Origin: Schistocerca nitens
Taxonomy: Eukaryota; Arthropoda; Insecta; Orthoptera; Acrididae
DNA: 64,000 nt
NCBI RefSeq assembly: GCF_023898315.1
Contig: NC_064621.1
Location: forward strand, 533,469,383 to 533,533,382
Direction of reading: 5' to 3'
The translations under genes and the position numbers were made by a program. This document shows positions 54,961 to 64,000 of this stretch, in pieces. Each line of letters opens with the position of its first letter. Within the stretch, counting starts at the first letter, position 1. The notes under the pieces are model-generated. The model was given only the letters and a program-made list of their open reading frames with translations, was not told the DNA's origin and did no database searches.

Positions 54961-57900
54961 TTGTTGTTGTTGTTGTTGTCTTCAGTCCTGAGACTGGTTT
55001 GATGCTGTTCTCCATGCTACTCTATCCTGTGCAAGCTTCCTCATCTCCCAGTACTTACTGCAACCTACATCCTTCTGAATCTGCTTAGTGTATTCATCTC
55101 TTGGTCTCCCTCTACGATTTTTACCCTCCACGCTGCCCTCCAATGCTAAATTTGTGATCCCTTGATGCCTCAAAACATGTCCTACCAACTGGTCCCTTCT
55201 TCTTGTCAAGTTGTGCCACAAACTCCTCTTCTCCCCAATTCTATTCAATACCTCCTCATTAGCTACGTGATCTACCCATCTAATCTTCAGCATTCTTCTG
55301 TATCACCACATTTCGAAAGCTTCTATTCTCTTCTTGTCCAAACTATTTATTGTCCATGTTTCACTTCCATACATTCCTACACTCCATACAAATACTTTCA
55401 GAAACGACTTCCTGACACTTAAATCTATACTCGATGTTAACAAATTTCTCTTCTTCAGAAACGCTTTCCTTGCCATTGCCAGTCTACATTTTATATCCTC
55501 TCTGCTTCGACCATCATCAGTTATTTTGCTCCCCAAATAGCAAAACTCCTTTACTACTTTAAGTGTCTCATTTCCTAATCTAATTCCCTCAGCATCAGCC
55601 GACTTAATTTGACTACATTCCCATTATCCTCGTTTCGCTTTTGTTGATGTTCATCTTATATCCTCATTTCAAGACACTGTCCATTCCGTTCAACAGCTCT
55701 TCCAAGTCCTTTGCTGTCTCTGACAGAATTACAATGTCATCGGCGAACCTCAACGTTTTTATTTCTTCTCCATGGACTTTAATACCTACTCCAAATTTTT
55801 CTTTTGTTTCCTTTACTGCTTGCTCAATATACAGGTTGAATAACATCGGGGACAGGCTACAAACCTGTCTCACTCCCTCCCCAACCGCTGCTTCCCTTTC
55901 ATGCCCCTCAACTCTTATAACTGCCATCTGGTTTCTGTACAAATTGTAAATAGCCTTTCACTCCCTGTATTTTGAAAGAGAGTATTCCAGTCAACATTGT
56001 CAAAAGCTTTCTCTAAGTCCACAAATGCTAGAAATGTAGGTTTGGCCTTCCTTAATCTATTTTCAAGATAAGTCGTAGGGTCAGTATTGCCTCACGTGTT
56101 CCAACATTTCTGCGGAATCCAAACTGATCTTCCCCGAGGTGGGCTTCTACCAGTTTTTCCATTCGTCTGTAAAGAATTCGCATTAGTATTTTGCAGCTAT
56201 GACTTATTAAACTGATAGTTCGGTAATTTTCACATCTGTCAACACCTGCTTTCTTTGGGATGGGAATTATTATATTCTTCTTGAAGTCTGAGCGGTATTT
56301 CGCCTGTCTCATACACCTTGCTCACCAGATGGTAGAGTTTTGTCAGGACTGCCTCTCCCACGGCCGTCAGTAGTTCCAATGGAATGTTGTCTACTCCCGC
56401 GGCCTTGTTTCGACTCCGGTCTTACAGTGCTTTGTCAAACTCTTCACTAATTATCGTATCTCCCATTTCATCTTCATCTACATCCTCTTCCATTTCCATA
56501 ATATTGTCCTCAAGTACATCGCCCTTCTATAGATCCTCTATATACTCCTTCCACCTTTCTGCTTTCCCTTCTTTGCTTCGAACTGGGTTTTCATCTGAGC
56601 TCTTGATATTCATGCAAGTGGCTCTCTGTTCTCCAAAGGTATCTTTAATTTTCCTGTAGGCAGTATCTATCTTACCCCTAGTGAGATAAGCCTCTACATC
56701 CTTACATTTGTCCTCTATCCATCCCTGCTTAGCCATTTTGCACTTCCTGTCGATCTCATTTTTGAGACGTTTGTATTCCCTTTTGCCTGCTTCATTTACT
56801 GCATTTTTATATTTTCTCCTTTCATCAATTAAATTCAATATTTCTTCTGTTACCCAAGGATTTCTACTATTCCTCGTCTTTTTGCCTACTTGATCCTCTG
56901 CTGCCTTCACTACTTCATCCCTCAGAGCTACCCATTCTTCTTCTACTGTATTTCTTTCCCCATTCCTGTCAATTGTTCCCTTATGCTCTCCCTGAAACTC
57001 TGTACAACCTCTGGTTTAGTCAGTTTATCCAGGTCCCATCTCCTTAAATTCCCACCTTTTTGCAGTTTTTTCAGTTTTAATCTACAGTTCATAACCAATA
57101 GATTGTGGTCAGAATCCACATATGCCCCTCAAAATGTCTTACAATTTAAAACCTGGTTCCTAAATCTCTGTCTTACCATTATATAATCTATCTGATACCT
57201 TTTAGTATCTCCAGGATTGTTCCATGTATACAACCTTCTTTTATGATTCTTGAACCTAGTGTTAGCTATGATTAAGTTATGCTCTGTGCAAAATTCTACC
57301 AGATGGCTTCCTCTTTCATTTCTCTCCCCCAATCCATATTCACACACTGTGTTTCCTTCTCTCCCTTTTCCTACTACCGAATTCCAGTCACCCATGACTA
57401 TTAAATTTTCGTCTCCCGTCACTATCTGAATCATTTCTTTTATCTCATCATACATTTCATCAATTTCTTCATCATCTGCAGAGCTAGTTGGCATATAAAC
57501 TTGTACTACTGTAGTAGGCATGGGCTTCGTGTCTATCTTGGCCACAATAATCCATTCACTATGCTGTTGGTAGTAGCTTACGTGCACTCCTATTTTTTTA
57601 TTCATTATTAAACCTACTCCTGCGTTACCCATATTTGATTTTGTATTTATAGGCCTGTATTCACCTTACCAAAAGTCTTGTTCCTCCTGCCACCGAACTT
57701 CACAATTCCCACTATATCTATCTTCAACCTATCCATTTCCCTTTTTAAATTTTCTAACCTACCTGCCCGATTAAAGGATCTGACATTCCACGCTCCGATC
57801 CGTAGAACGCCAGTTTTCTTTCTCCTGATAACGACGTCCTCTTGAGTAGTCCCCGCTCGGAGATCCGAATGGGGGACTATTTTACCTCCGGAATATTTTA

Positions 57901-58207
57901 CCCAAGAGGACGCCATCATCATTTAATCATACAGTAAAGCTACATGCCCTCGGGAAAAATTATGGCTGTAGTTTCCCCTTGCTTTCAGCCGTTCGCAGTA
58001 CCAGAACAGCAAGGCCATTTTGGTTAGTGTTGCAAGGCCAGATCAGTCAATCATCCAGACTGATGCCCCTGCAACTACTGAAAAGGCTGCTGCCCCTCTT
58101 CAGGAACCACACGTTTGTCTGGCCTCTCAACAGATACCCCTCCGTTGTGGTTGCACCTACGGTACGGCCATCTGTATCGCTGAGGCACGCAAGCCTCCTC
58201 ACCAACG
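54961..58207 (-). mobile_element. RTE-type LINE, long copy with endonuclease and RT, frameshifted
   Basis: This minus-strand element of about 3.25 kb ends in (TTG)n at 54961-54978 and starts near 58207 in a GC-richer leader. Endonuclease reading: VLRIGAWNVRSFNRAGRLEN (57647-57922), then VMGDWNSVVGKGREGNTV and TKRYQIDYIMVRQRFRN (57129-57632). Linker: 56527-56910. RT: IPIPKKAGVDRCENYRTISL (56052-56312), VRQVCSLSPMLFNLYIEQ and the catalytic RFADDIVIL (55664-55942), MYGSETWTINSLDKKRIEAF (55303-55536), LTRRRDQLVGHVLRHQG (54982-55293). Four or more frameshifts or stops separate these parts. Same family as 3186-4583. Confidence 0.85.
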
Positions 58208-58214
58208 GCTATAG

Positions 58215-58870
58215 TGTGACTTCTAATAGTAAGCGGGGCCCGTGAAATACCACAATTAGTTGCCCAGATCATCACAAAACCACCTCCTTGTTTCACTCAA
58301 GAGGTGTAAACTCAACCAGAAGTTTGAAACTGAGTGTAAAAACTCATTCGACCAAATGACATTCTTCCATTGCTCCATAGTCCAGGGTTTATGGCTTCAG
58401 CACCATGTTTTCCTGCTACATGCATTTGCGTTACTGGTACTGATGACTGGTTTTGGAGTTCCACCTCACTCTGCAATTCCCATTTTATGGAGCTGTGTTT
58501 GTGATATTTTCATGCTGACAGGGTTCATGAGTGCAACATTCAGTTCTGCAGTTATGTGTCAAAATCCTCTTCAATAACTCTCTGTCACAGTCACTCAACA
58601 TTCAGTTTTGTCCTCATTGTGACTTAACAGATGATGTTTTACCACTTTCCTTGTAAGTTTTACAAATCTTCAGTACGGTGGCTCTTGAAACACCACTTTG
58701 TCTAACCTGGTTTCTGAAGAACCCACCACACAAGCACGAGCAGCTTGCCTACATTCAAACGCACTGAACTGTGACAGAATGCATTCACAGCTACACAGAA
58801 CACCTTTCTCACCACAGCTGACCCTTGCAACGTATTGAGGACATTGTAACAGTGCCATTCATTGTCAAAT
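58215..58870 (-). pseudogene. Tc1-like transposase remnant
   Basis: Minus-strand sequence contains helix-turn-helix-like VSRATVLKICKTY-type sequence near 58640-58690. It then shows a catalytic-domain order of Y-GAMEECHLVE..FTLSFKLLVEFTP (58310-58380) and KQGGGFVMIWA (58260-58296), corresponding to the W-S-D-E-S...G-G-G-S-V-M-I-W-G region of Tc1-like transposases. The first catalytic Asp is lost. The downstream half is missing where the RTE-type element begins. It is a different family from the intact Tc1-like pair. Confidence 0.6.
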
Positions 58871-60399
58871 ACAACAGTCTAGCTTGCAGGCTTCGTTAAC
58901 ATCTGCGTTTATGTACAAGCAAGCATTTATATATTGTATTGATGTCTAATTCCATTGGGAAGTGTATGCACCATTATCATATTATTGTCAATATGTTGTG
59001 GATAAATTATCCAGAGTTTATTTATTGATTTAGCGTGTTGTTTCCATGTTTTTGTCCCCCCCCCCCCCCCCACACACACACACCCTCTTTTTTGTGAGGG
59101 GGCTGGGAAGGGTTTGGGGGGGGGGGGGCAGGTAGCAGGAAATAAAGATAAATCTTTCTGCATTCTGACTACTTGCACACATGGTTTTTACTTATATATT
59201 CATTGTTGATAAAAAAAGACTCGTGCAAATATTATTTATTTGAGAATTGTTCTGTATGGAAGGAAACACTGACAGTAGACAAAATCATTCCTAATTTTTA
59301 CCATTGACCATAATTTTATGAGAAATGATCAAGTATTTTTATGAATACTTAATCTGATCCTTCCTGCGCAAGAGTCAGAGCGTCTCATGACTAGTGCTGT
59401 TGAGTTTATTCCATAATATTGCTGTTACGAACATTACGGTTTCCAAAATTTGACTCATTGTTATAAGCAAACTTCACAAGGAAGTAAATGTAGTGTGAGG
59501 CATTTGTTCACATACATAGTTACTTAAACAGTTGATTTCAATGAGTTTGAATTGAGTTGGTAATGCACACAACACAGTATTCATATTGCACACTTTTGTG
59601 CAATGAATACTTCGTATTTTCATTTAAAATTGTCGAAGGGTGTTATTTCGCATGACGGCTATGAATGAAAGCATACAAATTTGGCTAACTTCGAAATTTT
59701 TATTGCATAAAATCAACAACCATAAGTAACGCAAAATTTTCTTACATATTTTGTGTCAAATGAAAGATCTAGTATATTAGGTGATTTGCAATTGAAATGC
59801 TTATCAGCATGCAGAAATTTTGGATCTTTGGTTTTACAGGGTGTGTTTTTCCTGTCATCTACCATTATTGCTGAAGTAGCACAGTGCCTTATAAAGTATT
59901 GTATAAAATGATTTCTGATGACATAAAGTGATTCATTTACAGAAATTGACTCAATAATTTTAGTGAAAATTTCACTAACCTCTGTAGAAACTAGAACATA
60001 TTTGGAGCACTTCATTAGGGTGTGTCCACCTGTAATGAAATGATATATTACTTCTTAGTCATGATAAAATAGACTGCCATTAATATACAAGAACAGGATG
60101 AGGCCCAGCAGAAATCTTTGCAGCATGCAGGTAGTAGTCTGTATAGGGTCAAAAATGCGATTTACTATGCTAATTGAAGGAGTTGCCTAATAATGGCTAT
60201 TAATTAAATGTGAAGAAAGCTGGTTACTAATTGTTCATTCATTGTAATAGGCCTAAAAGTTACGCTTCTCCAAACAAATGTTGTGATTCCTGCAGTCAAA
60301 TACCCTAGAGTAACCATTTTAATAAACTTTAGGAAATTGAAGGACAAGATTGTGTCATATTCTTCAATCAGTTAAAATTTTTACTCACCTTCTGCATAC
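58871..60399. other. COG1 intron 1, mostly unassigned
   Basis: Contains a C-run followed by (CA)n (about 59057-59084) and a G-run (59116-59128). A 100-codon minus-strand frame (59713-60015; starts MKCSKYVLVSTEVSEIF) has protein-like composition but no domain I can name. No transposon boundary was seen. Confidence 0.4.
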
Positions 60400-61025
60400 T
60401 TCCCAACCGCAACAATCATGGCCATCCCATAGTAGATGGCTTCAGTAACTTTCACTGAAAACATCTCAGCTGTAGATGTCCAGCACCTCCACTCTATCGC
60501 ACAGAATTTCCTGTTCCTGGAACATCTTAAATCCATTTCCATCCCTCTTTCTCCTGGAACTCTCTTTGTCACTACTGGTGTGACCTCACTGTGTACAAAC
60601 GTCCCTCATAAGCACAACCTCTGTTGTAGAACACTGTCCCTCCACCTGTCTTCCTGAAAACTTGTTTGTTGCCACCATAACCAATTTAATTTGTACCTAT
60701 GACTACTTCACCATTAAGAGCCAGACCTACAAAATAATCAAGGATTCTCTTATAGGAACCAGGATTGTCGTACTCTGTACCAACCTTTTCATGGGCTACA
60801 TTGAAGAGGCATTCCTCATGATCCAGAAACTGGGTCTCCTGGCTTGGTTCAAACTTATAGATGGCATCTTTGTGGTCTGGACTCGTGGTGGAGAGCAGCT
60901 CCACTTCTTACAACAGCTTAACTTGTTTTCCGTTCTCATATGCACTTGCACATTTTCCAGATCCACAGCCTCCTTTCCTGGTAGGGATCTCTTCCTCACT
61001 GAAGCCCACAACCATGTAACTTAGG
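60400..61025 (+). pseudogene. Penelope-like reverse transcriptase remnant
   Basis: Plus-strand frames give TSLCTNVPHKHNL (about 60570-60620; the SLYTNIP-type RT block). They then give LICTYDYFTIKSQTYKIIKD, TNLFMGYIEEAFL and LAWFKLIDGIFVVWTRGGEQLHFLQQLN (60662-60930). In the last, the catalytic Y-x-D-D has become L-I-D-G. The order and spacing fit Penelope-like RTs (YFTF...Q.Y.Q..G..MG....ANLFM....E....WFRYIDDIF.IW.HG). The loss of an Asp and several stops make it inactive. It is not clearly part of the same copy as the GIY-YIG fragment at 61960. Confidence 0.65.
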
Positions 61026-61959
61026 AATCTGTTACAAGTGTGTTAGCTACACACGCAATCTTTCAACATCTATACCAATAACTGCTCCCTGACTTTCCTG
61101 TCTCACAACTATCCCAAGCAATTTTCTTGGGCAGTATCTTCCTCTTCCTAGTAGTTCTGAAAGCTAGGATATACTTTTTTGTGTGTATGTTTCAGCACTA
61201 CTAAAAGTTCCATCTTCTTAAGGTATGCCCCTGAGAGGGAAGAACTGATGAAAATGAGAGATTCTGTGATGTCTCACAGTGACATGAAATAAAATTTGTT
61301 GTAGTGGCAGGTGATATGAATGCAGAGTGAGTCATAAACACTGTAGAAGATAGTAAACAGAGAGCACACACCTAAATAAATTAGAATCCATGGAGAAGGC
61401 CCTAGTTCACATCAAAGATGGCATTGAGATAAAATTGTCACAGTTCGTGAGCATTCATTGATAACAAATTAGCTGACCATCCCCATTCAGCCTGTATGAG
61501 ATCAATGTCTATGAATTTATGCTGGGTTTCTGAATCTCTCTTGCATCAGACCACTAAAAAGTATGGGAGGAGCGAATCTTCAGATTCAGCATACCATTGT
61601 AAGATGTGAGCACCTATCTTAGATGGGCAAGAAATGTGGTAGGAAATTGGAATTGTCCTTTTTGAAGAAGCTGCCAATTTTTGACTGAAGCTATATAGGG
61701 AAACTGTAGAAAACTTTAAGCAGGATGGTTGGGTTGGATTGGATTTGAACTGAGCTTGTGAATACAGATGGGATACCTTAATCACTTTGCATTTTTCTGT
61801 CAGTTTCAGTGAAAAAAATGGGGGGGGGGCACCGTTCTGGCACTAGCAAAATAAAGAATTTTCCCATGTGCTGCTGTGGCTGTTAATTATACCAGGCTTC
61901 AATGTCATACATGGGAAATGAAGGGTTGTGTTATTGATGGAATGCAGTGCTGGCCAGTT
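61026..61959. other. Unassigned sequence between Penelope-like fragments
   Basis: No RT, endonuclease or repeat was recognised. A short G-run occurs near 61819-61827. Confidence 0.45.
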
Positions 61960-62700
61960 TGCTTGATATTCCAAGAATATGAAACTTCAACTGAATACAG
62001 TTGAGTGACGGACAGAATCGGCCGTATATTGTGCAAACATGGCGTAAAGATGATTTTCAAACCGACAAGGAAGATCAAAGAGTGTCTTAGATCGGCGAAG
62101 GAGAAAAGAGACCCACTTGCAATGTCGGGAATATACCTTATACCTTGCACATGCGGAAAAGTTTGTCGGAATGACTGGACGATCCATTAACACCAGGATC
62201 AAAGAGCATAAGCGACATTGCAGGTTGGGGCAGGTGGAGAAATCGGCCGTGGCAGAGCACGCACTGAATGAGACCGACCACGTAATAAAATTCGCCGACA
62301 CGGAAGTTCTGGCTGTAGAGAAGCACTATCACACGCGCTTGTTCAGAGAAGCTGTAGAAATCCAAAAACACGCGAACAGTTTCAACAAGAAAGAGGAAAG
62401 CCTTAAGGTAAACGGATCCTGGCTTCCCGTACTGCAGCGAACGACCGTCGCAGGTAGCAAGAGGAGAACCGCACCGGAAATGACCGCGGAGAAGCCCTCG
62501 GACGTTGGCGCGCCAGGTACATATAGTCTGCGGCCGCGAGCTCGCCTCCAGTTCACCACCGGCAATGGAGGGTGAAGCTTTGACAATGCCAGCCACTCGT
62601 GCTGGCGAAACGTCAGAAAAATCATTAGATGAACGTCGGCCGAAGAACCCGAGACAGAAGCCAATAGGCAGTTTGTCAACACGATTTCTGTTTGAATTAT
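61960..62700 (+). mobile_element. Penelope-like element 3' end with GIY-YIG endonuclease
   Basis: A GC-rich patch in AT-rich surroundings. Frame 62005-62190 reads RIGRILCKHGVKMIFKPTRK followed by SGIYLIPCTCGKV. After a one-base shift, frame 62117-62575 continues with MTGRSINTRIKEHKRHCRLG and EKSAVAEHALNETDHVIKF. This is the GIY-YIG nuclease of Penelope-like elements, with a preceding CxC-type zinc element, the catalytic Arg (RIKEH), and a later Glu (FREAVEIQ). A basic tail (YSLRPRARLQ) ends it. The RT part is missing, so it is 5'-truncated. The noncoding end carries a hammerhead-like motif. Confidence 0.85.
62573..62650 (+). ncRNA. Candidate hammerhead-type ribozyme of the Penelope-like element
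   Basis: The elements are in order. Stem I 5' strand includes GGGT (62570-62573) and GCT (62577-62579). The core is TTGACAA (62580-62586; consensus CUGANGA), followed by one extra T. Stem II is GCCAGC (62588-62593) with a 7-nt loop and GCTGGC (62601-62606). GAAA follows (62607-62610). Stem III is ACGT (62610-62613) with ACGT (62633-62636). The predicted cleavage C is 62637, then stem I 3' strand GGC (62638-62640) and ACCC (62647-62650). The two core changes fall on positions 3 and 8, which pair with each other, so C-G would become U-A. Hammerhead motifs are known in Penelope-like elements. Activity of this copy is unknown. Confidence 0.55.
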
Positions 62701-64000
62701 AGAAAGTTGTTTTAATGATGGTGACCTTGGTGTGCCACATGTGATTTAGCAGAAACACTGATCCATATTTGTGTTATAAGCCTCCTGCCTTGTGAAAGTA
62801 GTATTTGTAGGAGGCAGGCTACTCTGAGCACCCCTTCTGAAGTGCCAAATTATATTGTTGTTGTTGTTAGTATTAGTAGCAGTAGTAGTATTTGTTGTTG
62901 TTTCATTTATCTGTAGATCTCTCCTTTTACAAGGATATTGGATTTATCTTGGTATTAAAATTTAAGAACAACAGAATTAAAGTAACTCACATAAACAAGC
63001 ATTTAAAGACTTAAGGGTCTAGAATGTCAAGGATAGTACAGGTAGTCAGCTGTGGCCTTACAGTAGGAACCAACATGCCATTTGCCTTTAATACTTTAGG
63101 GAAATTGCGGAAAACCTAAATCAGGGTGGCTGTATGAAGCTTGGAGCCTCCACCCTCCCAAACACAAAGCCAATATTTTTAAAACAGTGCTACATCATTC
63201 AGTTTACTCTTAGTGTACAGTGCTGTTTTACAAATAAGTTATTTGATAATTATTAAAGGCTGATGCTACACAGTTGATTCACTTTTCACTCCCAGTAACT
63301 GCACACGCTACACAAATTATTTCACAATGCTACACATACTGTCAGCTGATGTCAGCACCATTTTGTGCACTGCAACTTTCCATTTGCTAGCCTGAAAAAC
63401 TGAGCCAACATACCTCTATAATGAGTGAGAGAGGTTGAGCTCAGAAAGAGGATAAGTTGTTAGTATTATTCAATGCATAACTTTCGGAGTAAGTTTTTCC
63501 AGAAAAGGAAAAAAAGGAGGAGAAATGAAGTGTGAAAGTGTTATGTGTAATGTTAGATGTTTATTATCATGCTTTATTATTGTGTAGTATATATAGCATC
63601 ATTCCATACCAAGTGGTGTTGAGGTTCCCACATGACGATCACGAATGTTGCTGAAGTTTTGTTACCATCCAAATGTTTCCAGTGTACATTGGTAAGCTTT
63701 ACTTTCACCAGTATAATATTTCAAGAGATAGTAGTTGTTTGTTTGACCCCACAGTGCAAGTATCAGAAGTACACCCCTGAATTTTCGACAAATTTGAGGC
63801 ATAATATCTCTGGCAAGATTTGAAAGAAACAGAACTAGGCCATCTTGGTACTACTTTTTGGACTCTCTTAAGTGAAATAATAAAAACATTTCTTGAGCAA
63901 CTTTAATGTGCTTAATTTGAAGCAAGGTCAGCCAAAAACTAGATACTTGGGAAAAAATTTGAAGTTTAGCTTTTTATATCATCGGAAGTGATGCAAGATA
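62701..64000. other. COG1 intron 1, right edge, nothing recognised
   Basis: Contains short (TTG)/(TAG)-type runs at about 62855-62905. No COG1 exon 2, transposon or RNA gene could be supported up to the window end. Confidence 0.5.

Noticed and set aside
51777-64000. A second COG1 exon
   Set aside because: I searched for a phase-2 acceptor followed by a GERYRDLI-like reading on the plus strand and found none that I could support; it probably lies beyond the window.

Overview
This window is animal nuclear DNA from an insect with a very large, repeat-rich genome. A grasshopper or other polyneopteran is the best guess. The reasons are spliced exons with GT..AG borders, AT-rich intronic sequence, and dozens of DNA transposons, LINEs, Penelope-like, Gypsy and SINE sequences of insect type. 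The tRNA-headed SINE and the RTE-type LINE with a (CAA)n tail are families I associate with Schistocerca-like genomes; that assignment is from memory.

Only two host genes are visible. PIH1D1 (R2TP cochaperone subunit) lies on the minus strand with three coding exons: 51143-51208, 14531-14621 and 4837-5022. Phases and splice sites fit exactly. Its intron 1 is 36.5 kb, intron 2 is 9.5 kb, and the rest of the gene lies beyond the left edge. COG1 (conserved oligomeric Golgi complex subunit 1) starts on the plus strand at 51640, head to head with PIH1D1. Only 431 bp separate the two start codons, so the interval is probably a shared bidirectional promoter. COG1 intron 1 runs to the right edge of the window.

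Layout: 1-4.8 kb is PIH1D1 intron 3, with an R2-like LINE tail, a decayed DDE_3 transposase and a truncated RTE-type LINE. 5-14.5 kb is intron 2, with remnants of an I-like LINE, a hAT transposon, an R1/jockey-like LINE carrying a SINE, and a CR1-like LINE. 14.6-51.1 kb is intron 1. It holds two near-identical, apparently intact 1422-bp Tc1-like transposons in opposite orientation, an intact 1352-bp DD41D (rosa-like) transposon with perfect 30-bp TIRs, two long-TIR MITEs, Gypsy and mariner remnants, and old minus-strand I-like LINE copies. A nearly complete CR1-like LINE (about 38.7-43.4 kb) is inserted into one of those copies. 51.8-64 kb is COG1 intron 1, with a jockey-like LINE, a long RTE-type LINE, a Tc1-like remnant, and two Penelope-like fragments. 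The second of these is followed by a candidate hammerhead ribozyme.

Most of the window therefore reads as a transposon graveyard inside two introns, with three transposons that still look coding-competent. The observations most worth a second look are the hammerhead-like motif at 62573-62650, the T TTT TTA slippery heptamer joining the two CR1 ORFs, the unusual DD32E spacing of the Tc1-like transposase, the inverted pair of those elements inside one intron, and the compact PIH1D1/COG1 bidirectional promoter.
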